Source: Sphingomonas naphthae
Lineage (GTDB): Bacteria; Pseudomonadota; Alphaproteobacteria; Sphingomonadales; Sphingomonadaceae
Direction of reading: 5' to 3'
Assembly: GCF_028607085.1 (NCBI RefSeq)
Contig: NZ_CP117412.1
Coordinates: forward strand, 62,001-126,000
Length of the DNA: 64,000 nucleotides
Under the pieces are notes generated by a model. The model was given only the letters and a program-made list of their open reading frames with translations. It was not told the origin of the DNA and made no database searches. Both the position numbers and the translations under genes were made by a program. Of the stretch, positions 55,639 through 64,000 are shown piece by piece (positions within the stretch are counted from its first letter, which is position 1; every line of letters begins with the position of its first letter).

Positions 55639-56733
55639 TCAACGCGCGCTGTTGGTGCTACTCCAGATATTCAGCCCTCCATAAAGCGCCAAGAGTGCCA
55701 TAAGCTTGGCCAGTGGACCAAATACGTCCTCCAAGCTTGCACCCATCTGATTTAAAGGAACGAAAATATGCATGGCGCAGGTGGCGGGGGAAAACCAGGC
55801 CAGCGCAGAAAGCCAGCCCGGCATTGCGTGGAGTGGCCAGGCAAAACCCGCTAGAAACACGAGCGGCACAGATGTCGGCAACAGGATCTTCAATGCATCG
55901 TCGCCGCTGTTGAACAACTTACCCAGCAACAGCCCGAGCGCCGCCACGGTTGCCGCAAAGACAGGAACTGCGACGAGGAGCGCCGGCAGCGCCCCAGCGT
56001 GCGGGATATCCTGGATCCAATAGATCATTCCGAAATAGAGCAAGGCGGACAGCACGCCGACAAGGGTGCATGCCGCCCACATGCCAAGCGCGGCTGCGAC
56101 GGACATCCGCCGTTCCCTGCGGCGTTGGCGTTCCGCCATCAGCCGGGCGCAGGCGAGCAGTAGCGTCTGCTGCAGGATGATGTTGGCGACCGCCGGGAAA
56201 ATGTAGTCGCGGTAGCCGAGCGTGGTGTTGAACAACGGGTGGACAAGGATCGTCGGCATCGCCGCAAGCCGGGCACCGCCTTGCGCCGCGCGCCAGCGGT
56301 CGATCGCGCCGGCCAGCGTCGCGGCGACGCCGGTGCCGATGCTCTGCGCACGCAGCAGATACGTCCCGTTCAGCCACAATGCGATGCCCGCCGTACCTCT
56401 ACCCGTCAGCGCGCCGCCGGTAAAATCGCGCGAGATCAGCAGGATGCCGTCCGCCTTCCGGTCACGCACGGCACCGCGCGCTGCGACCATGTCGGGAACC
56501 TCGCCGACGACGCGGACGCTGCGCGTTTCGCCAAGATCGTCGAGCAGGCGGCGCGCGGCGGTCCCGCCGTCGCCGTTCACAACCACCACGGGCAGCGCGC
56601 GGGCGGACTGGTGCGCATAGGGCGCTGGATAGTAGAAGGCATAGAGCAGCACCGACAATATCGCGAGCGATAGGAGATCGCGCGTCGTGACGATCGTCAA
56701 TAGCGTGTGTTCGAGAGCCGCGCGAAACGTCAT
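55639..56733 (-). CDS. ABC-2-type permease (second of a pair)
   Basis: It is 364 residues. One N-terminal helix (about 18-38), a large extracytoplasmic domain (about 45-165) and five or six helices from about 180 on, as in the YhhJ/YhiN-like ABC-2 exporters. It overlaps the upstream permease by four bases. The stop lies exactly at the IS end, so the last few residues (WSSTNSAR) may be altered by insertion. No ATPase gene lies in the operon. Together the two permeases could form a heterodimer. Confidence 0.85.
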   Translation of the reverse strand: MTFRAALEHTLLTIVTTRDLLSLAILSVLLYAFYYPAPYAHQSARALPVVVVNGDGGTAARRLLDDLGETRSVRVVGEVPDMVAARGAVRDRKADGILLISRDFTGGALTGRGTAGIALWLNGTYLLRAQSIGTGVAATLAGAIDRWRAAQGGARLAAMPTILVHPLFNTTLGYRDYIFPAVANIILQQTLLLACARLMAERQRRRERRMSVAAALGMWAACTLVGVLSALLYFGMIYWIQDIPHAGALPALLVAVPVFAATVAALGLLLGKLFNSGDDALKILLPTSVPLVFLAGFAWPLHAMPGWLSALAWFSPATCAMHIFVPLNQMGASLEDVFGPLAKLMALLALYGGLNIWSSTNSAR

Positions 56734-57869
56734 CGGCCTTCCCGGTCACGGCGGATAAGGATTATGCCCAGGCCGCCTGCGACCAGCGGATACAGCAGCA
56801 GCGTTCCCGCTGCCTTCAGGAACGGCCCGGCGGAGGCACCAAGCACCTGATCCATCTGCAGCGTCATGTAGTGGGTCAGCGGCAACACCTGGTGCCAGAC
56901 CCGCGCGAACAGGCCCGCGCCATCGATCGGCAGCGAAGCGCCCGAATAGGCGAGCGCCGATCCCGCAACGATGACAGCGCCCGACAAGGCGGTGGCAATG
57001 CTGCGCGTTGCAGCGACGAGCAATAGCGCGATCGCCGCGGTGGCGACGAACAGCAATGCTTGCCCCGCCACGATCAGCAGCAGCGATCCGTCTGCGCGAT
57101 AGCCTTGTGCGAGCGTGAGCCATAGCAGCCACGCAACACCCCAGAACGTTCCCGCAATCACATGAGGAGAAAGCCGCCCGGCCAGCGTTGCCGCAACGCC
57201 ACCCCGTACGGCGAACGCGGCGAACGAGCCATCGTTCATCAGCACCCCGATGCTTCCTACGCAGGCAACCGCGATCAGCAGGTGCAACACCCCCGGGCCC
57301 AGCAGCAGTCCTAGATACCATTCCAGGCTGAGCGATGGATTGCCGAGCACCGTCACCTGCACGCCGGGCAGCAACGCCGGATCGATCGCGGCCAGTCCCG
57401 CCAGGCCGTGGGTGGACGCCCCGTACTGCGCCAGCGTGGCGGCGACTGCAACGCGCAGGTTCGTCGCCGCGAGTGCCCCCGTCGACAGGAACGCCGCCTG
57501 ATGGAATATCTCGACCGGGGCGCGACCGGCATTACGGGTTCCGACGCCCCGGGGGATCACCACGGCGGCGACCGCCTGTTCGCGCCGCATCATCGTCACC
57601 GCGGCAGCGACGTCGGGCACCCGGCCGACAATCCGCAGGCCTGGGGAGGCGTCGATGTCGCGCACGATGCGCCGGGCCAGCACGCCGCCGTCACGATCTA
57701 CAATGACGGTGGGCAAATGGTGCGGCGATCCGGCAGATAGCATCGCTGCCATCGCGCCCAGCAAGATTAGCGGCATGACAGTCAGCAACGCCAGATCGAC
57801 GGGCGTCGAAATGATGCGGCCCCATTCGGCCCGGCACGCATTATACAGGGTGACCATCGCGGGCGTCAC
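56730..57869 (-). CDS. ABC-2-type permease (first of a pair)
   Basis: It is 379 residues with the same layout: helix near 25-45, an extracytoplasmic domain with VIVDRDGGVLARRIVRDID, and a C-terminal bundle (about 205-375). It is homologous in plan to the gene downstream. ATGA overlaps on both sides show tight coupling to the HlyD gene and the second permease. Confidence 0.85.
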   Translation of the reverse strand: MTPAMVTLYNACRAEWGRIISTPVDLALLTVMPLILLGAMAAMLSAGSPHHLPTVIVDRDGGVLARRIVRDIDASPGLRIVGRVPDVAAAVTMMRREQAVAAVVIPRGVGTRNAGRAPVEIFHQAAFLSTGALAATNLRVAVAATLAQYGASTHGLAGLAAIDPALLPGVQVTVLGNPSLSLEWYLGLLLGPGVLHLLIAVACVGSIGVLMNDGSFAAFAVRGGVAATLAGRLSPHVIAGTFWGVAWLLWLTLAQGYRADGSLLLIVAGQALLFVATAAIALLLVAATRSIATALSGAVIVAGSALAYSGASLPIDGAGLFARVWHQVLPLTHYMTLQMDQVLGASAGPFLKAAGTLLLYPLVAGGLGIILIRRDREGR

Positions 57870-58882
57870 GCCGGCGGTTCGAACAGGACGCTCATGCCCG
57901 GCCGCAACCCTTGCGCCCCGCCTTCGGGTTTCAGCGTGACCTCGAACGCGCGGACGTCATAGCCGCGCGACTGGCGCGTGGCGCGCCATGTCGCGAAACT
58001 GCCCTGCGGCGCAATGTGGCTGATCCGGAACCGTAGGTCGCGGCCGAGCGCCGGGACGTGGCCGACGAGAAGGCGACCGGGCGTCAGTCCGTGATAGGCA
58101 TCTTCGCGCACGGTCAACGCAACGTGCGGGTGATCGACGTCGATCACCTGAAACGCCGGCAGGATCGGGCTCACGATCTCGCCGGGGCGCAGCAACCGGC
58201 GTGACACCTCGCCGTCGATCGGAGACACGAGCCGCTTCTCGCGCTCCAGTGCGGCAGCGGTCGCGGTCGCGGCTCCGGCGGCGCGGACCTGCGCGTCGGC
58301 GATCGCGCGATTTTGCGGCCTGATGCCGGCGCGTGCCTTGTCGTACTGGGCCTTTGTCGCTTCCGCCGCACGGCCGGTGCTGTCGCGCGCGGCATGAGCC
58401 TCGTCGCGGCGCTGCGCGGCGATAACACCTTGCGCATAAAGCGTGTCGGCACGGCGGCTCGACACCGCGGCCAGGTCGGCCGTCGCCTGTGCGGCCAGCC
58501 AGGTGGAACGCAACGAGGTCAGGTCTTCCGCCCTGGCCCCCTCGATCGCCACCGATTGCAGCGCCCGTGCGCTGTCGAGCGCCGCCTGCGCCTGCTGCTG
58601 ACCACCATCGATCTCCGGCGCCGACAGGATCGCCATCACCTGCCCGCGGCGGACCCGGTCGCCCTCGTCCACCGCCAGCGTCTCCACACGAGCCAGCGCC
58701 TTGGTGGCAACATTGATCTCATCTGCCTCCACCTCGCCTTGCCATTGTTCGGGCGCGGGACGGCTCGCCAGCCACAGCCCGAGGCCGACGATTACGACGA
58801 CGACGGCGATGCCGATCCACAGCAACCAGCGCGCGCGGCGCGAGTGGGCGGCAGGATCGACGTCGACTGCCGGATCGGTCAT
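57866..58882 (-). CDS. HlyD/EmrA-type periplasmic adaptor
   Basis: It is 338 residues. Single membrane anchor near 20-42 (WLLWIGIAVVVVIVGLGLWL). The lipoyl half-motif VDEGDRVRRGQVMAIL, a long helical hairpin (about 90-215) and the second half-motif VSPIDGEVSRRLLRPGE follow, then a beta-barrel. It links the ABC-2 permeases to the outer-membrane TolC-like protein. ATGA overlaps join it to both neighbours. Confidence 0.9.
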   Translation of the reverse strand: MTDPAVDVDPAAHSRRARWLLWIGIAVVVVIVGLGLWLASRPAPEQWQGEVEADEINVATKALARVETLAVDEGDRVRRGQVMAILSAPEIDGGQQQAQAALDSARALQSVAIEGARAEDLTSLRSTWLAAQATADLAAVSSRRADTLYAQGVIAAQRRDEAHAARDSTGRAAEATKAQYDKARAGIRPQNRAIADAQVRAAGAATATAAALEREKRLVSPIDGEVSRRLLRPGEIVSPILPAFQVIDVDHPHVALTVREDAYHGLTPGRLLVGHVPALGRDLRFRISHIAPQGSFATWRATRQSRGYDVRAFEVTLKPEGGAQGLRPGMSVLFEPPA

Positions 58883-60351
58883 GGGCGGGCATCCGTGGGC
58901 AGATGGATGTCGGCGCCGGCGATATGATCCGCGAACGTATCGAGTTGGCCCGATGCCGACAGGAGCGCCGCCAGCGCGAGGTCATATTCATAGGCGATCG
59001 CCGCCCGCTGCGTGCGGGCCGTGGCAAGGGCGGCTTCCGCGGCCAGCACCGCGGTCATCGTTGCTTCTCCCTCGCGGAACGCAATCTCCTGCACTCGCAA
59101 ATTCTCCTGTGCAGCCGCGAGCGAACTGTCGGTCAGCAGAAAGGCGCGCCGTGCCGATTCGACCAGATCCCACGCGCGCAACGTCGCGGTAATCGCGCTC
59201 TTGCGCGCTTCACGCGCGGCATCGTCGGCGGCCGCGGCGTTTGCCTTTGCTGCGTTCAGGGCATGGCGACGATCGACGTTGGACAGCAATGTGTAGCGCA
59301 CGCCGACTCCGACCACCCAGTCAGGCTCGGTCGGCAATGCATTCGATCGGTTGAGATTGTATTCGCCGAACGCGAACGCCTGCGGGCGGTAGCGCGATCT
59401 CGCAAGATCCACGCCGGCGCGGGCGACCGCACCTGCCGCGTCGGCCTGCCGCGTCTGTGGTAATCTTGCCTCGCCGCCGGTGAAGCTGCCCGCGGGCGCA
59501 AGCGGATGACTGACGACAAAGAGACCGGTGGTGGGGCGTACCCGGTCCACCTCAAGCAGGCGGGCAAGGTCGTCCCGGGCGCCATCGTGGGCGATCGCGG
59601 CGCGCTGCCAGGTTCGCTCGGCGGTGTCGCGCGCGACCTGCGCCTCGAGCGTGCGCGCGTGAGCAACGACCCCCGCGGCCTCCATTTTGCGAACGTCCGA
59701 CAGCAGCCGGTCGAGTGCGTCGCGGCTTTCCCGCGCCGACGCGGCGAGCGCCGCAGCGGCCTGTTCGCCGAAATAGACGCGGATGAGGTTGAGCTGCGCG
59801 AGGTCGCGCCCTTGCGCCGCGCGCGCCGCGGCGATCTCAGCGGCTGCGCGGGCGCCGCGCTGGATCGCAGGTATCGCTCCGCCGGAATAGAGCGGCAGTA
59901 CCCCCTGCACCGTTGGACGGAACACATCGTCACGGTAGCGATAGCTCAGCTGGTCGGGGATCGCGGTGAACAGGCCGGGCAAAGCCTGCCCGATCCTGCC
60001 CACGATGTCGGATGCAATCTGCTGAAACGCAGGCGGGACGGTCATCGGGATGCCGGACAGGAAATCCTGCGTCGCATCGCGCGCATCCTCTTTCTGTCCG
60101 GTCAGATCGACCGCCAGCGTCTTCTGATATTCAATGTACTGCGCCGACGCGGTAACGACCGGACGTCTGAGCGTCGCTACCGCGGCTGCCGTTTCGCGCG
60201 CCGCATCTTCTGCGTGGTCGGCGGCCGCCAGCGCTGGCGAGGTCGTCTCCAGGCGTCGGCTTGCCGCATCGAACGTCATGGCGACGTCCTGTGCTGCCGC
60301 GCCGGCAGCGATTGGCATCAGCGATGCCGCGATTATTGTCGCGCGTGCCAT
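58879..60351 (-). CDS. TolC-family outer-membrane efflux protein
   Basis: It is 490 residues from the ATG at 60351, which gives a signal peptide (MARATIIAASLMPIAAGAAAQ). Longer in-frame starts up to 60423 are possible. The mature part shows TolC repeats of long helices with Ala/Arg/Glu-rich coiled coil and RPTVQGVLPLYSGGAIPAIQ, and a second half with YLLN-like RYTLLSNVDRRHALN. It provides the outer-membrane channel. It overlaps the HlyD start by four bases. Confidence 0.88.
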   Translation of the reverse strand: MARATIIAASLMPIAAGAAAQDVAMTFDAASRRLETTSPALAAADHAEDAARETAAAVATLRRPVVTASAQYIEYQKTLAVDLTGQKEDARDATQDFLSGIPMTVPPAFQQIASDIVGRIGQALPGLFTAIPDQLSYRYRDDVFRPTVQGVLPLYSGGAIPAIQRGARAAAEIAAARAAQGRDLAQLNLIRVYFGEQAAAALAASARESRDALDRLLSDVRKMEAAGVVAHARTLEAQVARDTAERTWQRAAIAHDGARDDLARLLEVDRVRPTTGLFVVSHPLAPAGSFTGGEARLPQTRQADAAGAVARAGVDLARSRYRPQAFAFGEYNLNRSNALPTEPDWVVGVGVRYTLLSNVDRRHALNAAKANAAAADDAAREARKSAITATLRAWDLVESARRAFLLTDSSLAAAQENLRVQEIAFREGEATMTAVLAAEAALATARTQRAAIAYEYDLALAALLSASGQLDTFADHIAGADIHLPTDARP

Positions 60352-60441
60352 CCCGAACCCTGCCCAGCCCCCGATCATCGTCAATTCTGTCATCCCGGCC
60401 ATACGCGGCAATCGACGAACCACGACCGCGATGATCCTGTT

Positions 60442-61605
60442 CTATTGATGATCGAGACGATCCGCGATGGCAAGATCGGCCGGGGTGGGCGGCGTCTTGC
60501 GCCACGAACCAGTGCGTCCCCGCTCGACGCCATAGGCGTACAGGCGTCGCATGTAGGTCTTCTCGAACAGGCGGTCGCTGGGTGCGACGTCGTTCCCGAT
60601 GAACGTCAAGTTCCAGTCGATGCCGTGGCGATGCGCGTAGACGTAGCTGGTTTCCGCCAGTGTCAGCAGCGCTGCCTGCTGGTTGAGCGCGAAGGCGCGC
60701 TTCAGGATCGGGACGAGCCGCGGCGTAACCATCTGAAAATCGCCGCCAAGCCTGCTGTTCATCAACAGGTAGACGTGCAGCCGGGCGGCGTCCCCGATCG
60801 GCGCGTCGCTGACCGCGAGCTGCGGCGGGATTGCGAGGATGCCAGCGGTCGTCCCGCCATCGGCATGAAGCTCGCGTACGGGCGCCCCGTTGCTGGACGC
60901 GTCGATCACCACCGGGGGAAACACCACAGGAATGGACGACGATGCCAGCAATACCCGCCGGAACAGCTCGACCTTGTCCGGCAACATGCTGGCGGCGATT
61001 GCCCCCATATCCCAGATCACGCTGCGTTGCGCGTCGAGATTGGCGGTGGCGACGAACAGGCGGCGCCCCTTGGCCTGCTCCTCCGCGATGCGCGCTACAA
61101 GTTCCGGTGTCACCTCACGTGCGATCAGTTTCGCAAGCGGTGCGGTGGAGGCGACACTGGTCGATCCCGGTATCGCAAGTGGGAAGCGGGGATGGAAGAT
61201 GTCCCTTGCGGATACGCTGGTGTAAAACCGGGCGATCGATGCATCGCCTTCCTTGCCCAGAAAGGCAAAGGGAGCGATCAATGCCCCGGTGCTGACCCCG
61301 GTGACAACGCTGAACTCCGGACGCGTGCCGCTCTGCGTCCAGCCGTTGAGCACACCGGCGCCATAGGCACCCTCGTCAGCACCACCCGAAAGGGCCAGCA
61401 TCGTTACCGGCTGCCCGGCCGGCACATCGGGTCGCATCCGCTGCGCGGCATCCGGCAGATCCGCCCAGAAACGGACCTCCGGCGCACCGGCAATAGCGGC
61501 CGCGGCACTTTGCGCCCCGGTGAACGGCACGCGCTCCACCGTGGTACATCCACTGACAAACGCCATTGCGGCTATCGTAACGGCGCGGAGGATCTGTCTG
61601 GTCAT
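60442..61605 (-). CDS. Patatin-like phospholipase, lipoprotein
   Basis: It is 387 residues. Lipobox-type N-terminus (MAFVSGC|T). Patatin features: oxyanion loop SGGADEGAYGAGVL, nucleophile GVSTGAL (G-x-S-x-G) and the catalytic Asp in HADGGTT. It is probably anchored to a membrane and hydrolyses lipid acyl esters. It overlaps the thioesterase by four bases and is followed by the TolC gene, which suggests lipid-related export or envelope remodelling. Confidence 0.9.
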   Translation of the reverse strand: MTRQILRAVTIAAMAFVSGCTTVERVPFTGAQSAAAAIAGAPEVRFWADLPDAAQRMRPDVPAGQPVTMLALSGGADEGAYGAGVLNGWTQSGTRPEFSVVTGVSTGALIAPFAFLGKEGDASIARFYTSVSARDIFHPRFPLAIPGSTSVASTAPLAKLIAREVTPELVARIAEEQAKGRRLFVATANLDAQRSVIWDMGAIAASMLPDKVELFRRVLLASSSIPVVFPPVVIDASSNGAPVRELHADGGTTAGILAIPPQLAVSDAPIGDAARLHVYLLMNSRLGGDFQMVTPRLVPILKRAFALNQQAALLTLAETSYVYAHRHGIDWNLTFIGNDVAPSDRLFEKTYMRRLYAYGVERGRTGSWRKTPPTPADLAIADRLDHQ

Positions 61606-62051
61606 CGCATGGCTCCACTAGCCGTAGTTGCTTCAGTGTCACGAAGATAGAAATGCTGAGCAAGATCGGGACGAATACGCACAAGTTGCCTGGACCCGCG
61701 ATCGATGCACACCAGCGTAGACTCAACTATGGCAACGTCTTCGCTGTTTCGCTCGAAGCGAGTTTCAAAGTGGGCACGACATCCTTGATGACCAATGACG
61801 CGCACTACGGCGACGATCAGATCGTGCAGCACGGCGGGCCTGTGATAGACCACGTCATGACGGTGCGCGATCCAGGCGAGCGTCTCTACCTGTTCTGGCG
61901 GCGCGGTCTTGCGCCAATAGGCGTTGACCGCTTCTTGCATCCACATGAGATAGATGGCGTTGTTCACATGATCGAGATCGTCGATCGCTCCCGGACCGAC
62001 CCTGATCGGATGCCGATATTCAACGTAGCGGCCCGGACCATGGTCAGGCAT
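61602..62051 (-). CDS. Hotdog-fold acyl-CoA thioesterase
   Basis: It is 149 residues from ATG 62051, two bases after the DyP stop. 4HBT/YbgC pattern: IRVGPGAIDDLDHVNNAIYLMW with the D-x-x-H-V-N-N catalytic region, then WIAHRHDVVYHRPAVLHD. FadM/YbgC relatives hydrolyse acyl-CoA thioesters. In this operon it could supply or remove acyl groups for a lipid substrate. Confidence 0.87.
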   Translation of the reverse strand: MPDHGPGRYVEYRHPIRVGPGAIDDLDHVNNAIYLMWMQEAVNAYWRKTAPPEQVETLAWIAHRHDVVYHRPAVLHDLIVAVVRVIGHQGCRAHFETRFERNSEDVAIVESTLVCIDRGSRQLVRIRPDLAQHFYLRDTEATTASGAMR

Positions 62052-62052
62052 C

Positions 62053-63426
62053 TCAGTTCCACGATCCTGCCGCGATCCATCGCAAAGCGGTGAGCGAAGG
62101 CATGAACATATATTCGCCGCCACGCAGCCGGTTGTACGTGGTGACACCGTCTATACGGCGACGAACCGGCTCGGCAGGCACGGTGAAGCGTCCGGGTTCC
62201 TCATGCAGGCCGACCACAGGATCACGCTCCTTCCCCAGGTCGATGAAATTACCGCGATTGATCCATTCCTGCTGCAGAAACTCGATCGTGTCGAACGCAC
62301 GTGCCGAGATGAAGATGAAGAAGATGCCGCGATCGTTCTCGCCATCGTCGGCAGCAGTCAGGTCGGCCGACCATTTCGGACCGAAGGTGGAAGAGCGGCG
62401 GATGATCCGGTGGATGTTTTCGTCGGTCAGGATCGTCAGTCGCTCACCGCGCGGATTGAGGCGGCGCATGTGCGCGCCATGCGGACAGACAATTCCCGCC
62501 TTGTCGCCCGAGAAATCAAAGTCGTTGCGCCGGGCCGGATCGGCGCCCAGCTCTTCGTCGTCGCGGGTCGGCGACAGGATCAGCGGTGCCCCCGATCGCC
62601 AGCGGCCGAACATCTTGGCGGCCAGCAGCTCCTGCGCCGCCTCATCGTTTGCCTGGCCGCGCACGAAATCGTTGAATGCGCCCGGTCGACTGTCATACTT
62701 GCGCAGCACGACATAGGAACCGTTCCGCCCCAGCGCGTCAGGCTGCGGTATCTCCAGCGGCGCTCCCGTTTCGCTGTCCTCGCCCAGGATGAACTCGCCC
62801 GGCGCGATCGCGCGCTCCTGCCCCGGCTGTGGATCGACCCCGGCACCCGCGACGGTCGGCTGCGACACCGAGTCACGAAAGCCGAACGGGTTCTTGGCAT
62901 CCGCATCGGCTCCGAAACGATGTGTTCCGATCAGCGTCACGCCGCTCGATGCATGATATTCGGACATTGCCCGGTCGGTGGCTTCGTCAAGCCGGGCCTG
63001 ATCCGAAGCGAAGATGGTGAGCGCGATGTGGCAGCGATTGTCGCGATACGCCTCCTCCCATTGCTCGGGAGCATTCTCTCCCGCGTCACGCAGCTGCTCG
63101 GCGCGCGCCGCCATTCCCTGACGAAACGACAGAGGAAAGCTGGCGAGCGAGCCTTCGGGCACCCCAAGCGCCTTCAGACCCGCGTGACTGATCGCCACAC
63201 CGGTCCATGCCGTCAGCTCTTCGGTCCAGTCTGCTGCGGCAGGGATATGCGGCGCGAGCCTTCGCAGGAGATCGCGGCCACCCGCGGCGTCGTCGACGTG
63301 AAGCATTGCGTGAATGCCGACATACGGTTCAGGCCGCGCGCGCAGGATCAACGCCTGAATGTCGTCCAGCTGCAGCGTCACGCGGTCAGGGCGGAAGCGG
63401 TCCTTGAGGTGCTGGAGGATACCCAT
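62053..63426 (-). CDS. Dyp-type peroxidase
   Basis: It is 457 residues from ATG 63426, which overlaps the upstream stop. DyP signature GFRDSVSQP: the family GxxDG has Asp intact but Gly replaced by Ser. Heme-proximal His in CPHGAHMRRLNPR, and a conserved Arg in the GEYMFMPS vicinity. It oxidises aromatic or dye-like substrates with peroxide. No signal peptide, so cytoplasmic. Confidence 0.92.
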   Translation of the reverse strand: MGILQHLKDRFRPDRVTLQLDDIQALILRARPEPYVGIHAMLHVDDAAGGRDLLRRLAPHIPAAADWTEELTAWTGVAISHAGLKALGVPEGSLASFPLSFRQGMAARAEQLRDAGENAPEQWEEAYRDNRCHIALTIFASDQARLDEATDRAMSEYHASSGVTLIGTHRFGADADAKNPFGFRDSVSQPTVAGAGVDPQPGQERAIAPGEFILGEDSETGAPLEIPQPDALGRNGSYVVLRKYDSRPGAFNDFVRGQANDEAAQELLAAKMFGRWRSGAPLILSPTRDDEELGADPARRNDFDFSGDKAGIVCPHGAHMRRLNPRGERLTILTDENIHRIIRRSSTFGPKWSADLTAADDGENDRGIFFIFISARAFDTIEFLQQEWINRGNFIDLGKERDPVVGLHEEPGRFTVPAEPVRRRIDGVTTYNRLRGGEYMFMPSLTALRWIAAGSWN

Positions 63427-63929
63427 CAGTAATCCACTCCGTGCGGCACCGACACCTGCCTCGACAGCAGGGCCAGCGCGTCCCGTGTCGCGGGGTCCAC
63501 AGCGGTGTTGCCGGCCATTGTATCGAGGAAGGCATCGAGCGCCGTCTCCATCCGCTGCAGCCGCCGCACGTCCACAACCGTCACCTGCGGGTTGGCGACG
63601 AACCAACCGGCCGCGTCGATCTGGTGATCGGCGATGAAATCCTTCACGTCAGGCGAGGCAATCCCCGGCCACCCTTCGACATTGGCGAACAAGAGATCCA
63701 TCAGGTCAGGGATCTTGGTCGCGAAGTCGTTGATATAGGTATCCCAGTCACCGTCGTACGCCGTAGCGAACAGGATGCGCGTGTCGTCGTCGAACAGGAC
63801 GAAACGCATGTCATGCAGCGTCGAAACTTTCTGGGCGCCGTCGAAATTGCCGCCGGTCAGGTTGAAGATGCGACGCAGCCGGTCGCCGCCGCCAGGCTTG
63901 AGTTTGGCGATTGCAGTCAGTTCGGACAC
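63426..63929 (-). CDS. Uncharacterised protein preceding the DyP peroxidase
   Basis: It is 167 residues from GTG 63929. The frame is open to the window edge (…NPLFKGTAGSAG), so the true start may lie outside. Features: LTAIAKLKPGGGDRLRRIF, then VLFDDDTRILFATAYDGDWD and YINDFATKIPDLMDLLF. These resemble the small proteins or domains found next to DyP and related peroxidases. It overlaps the DyP ATG by one base. Function unknown. Confidence 0.7.
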   Translation of the reverse strand: MSELTAIAKLKPGGGDRLRRIFNLTGGNFDGAQKVSTLHDMRFVLFDDDTRILFATAYDGDWDTYINDFATKIPDLMDLLFANVEGWPGIASPDVKDFIADHQIDAAGWFVANPQVTVVDVRRLQRMETALDAFLDTMAGNTAVDPATRDALALLSRQVSVPHGVDY

Positions 63930-64000
63930 ATTGCCCGATTGCCGGCCGGCCCGGCCCGCCGACCCGGCGGTGCCCTTGAACAGAGGGTTGTGGTTGCGGA
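63930..64000 (-). other. Open frame continuing to the window edge
   Basis: The same minus-strand frame as 63426-63929 stays open here (NHNPLFKGTAGSAGRAGR), so it is either the 5' part of that gene or a leader. It cannot be decided without upstream sequence. Confidence 0.35.

Overview
The window is high-GC DNA whose gene content points to an alphaproteobacterium, most likely a sphingomonad. The evidence is a MucR/Ros regulator, PaoABC-type aldehyde oxidoreductase, frmR-frmA, CHASE3 and PAS hybrid histidine kinases, and the IS21, IS256, IS110, IS1182 and Tn3 relics. The genus is an inference. I see no rRNA, tRNA or CRISPR array, and no replication or conjugation gene. The accessory middle part looks like plasmid or genomic-island DNA.

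1-22.4 kb is a metabolic and stress region rich in carbonyl and formaldehyde chemistry. It holds a cupin (partial), an exported MRJP-family protein, a catalase-like protein and paoABC. Then come a TMEM175-like protein with an aldo/keto reductase, a TetR/MDR divergent pair, and frmR-frmA with visible CsoR/FrmR-type operators. A UvrA2-type ATPase, a DJ-1/PfpI protein and a glutathione-independent formaldehyde dehydrogenase follow. A LysR regulator stands divergent to a run of small oxidoreductase and monooxygenase genes and an Hsp31-like protein. The last gene, another MDR, is cut by an IS21 element.

22.4-41 kb is accessory DNA bounded by two diverged IS21-family copies in the same orientation. 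It contains a complete three-gene ABC-3C-type predicted anti-phage system (REase-like effector, middle component, SMC/Rad50-like ATPase). Next is a cargo block of DEDDh exonuclease, HU, ribosomal protein S21, MucR and a zinc-ribbon protein. An HNH gene is interrupted by an IS256 element with an exact 8-bp target duplication. Further on are a serine recombinase, a MazE/VapC toxin-antitoxin pair, an IS110 element with a nonsense mutation and a 63-bp inverted repeat, a TetR regulator, an IS5 relic and the last part of a Tn3-family tnpA with its terminal repeat.

41-53 kb is signalling and redox: two divergent hybrid histidine kinases, a MASE1-PAS-GGDEF diguanylate cyclase, two small hypothetical genes and a serine recombinase. 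Then come an exported rubrerythrin-like protein, a PepSY/cytochrome b561/two-component operon and a VIT-family metal transporter.

53-55.6 kb is a third recombinase, an IS1182 transposase and a cluster of IS ends. 55.6-64 kb is one tightly overlapping minus-strand operon: a small protein of unknown function, DyP peroxidase, hotdog thioesterase, patatin-like lipoprotein, TolC-like protein, HlyD-like protein and two ABC-2 permeases. No ATPase for the exporter is visible in the window.
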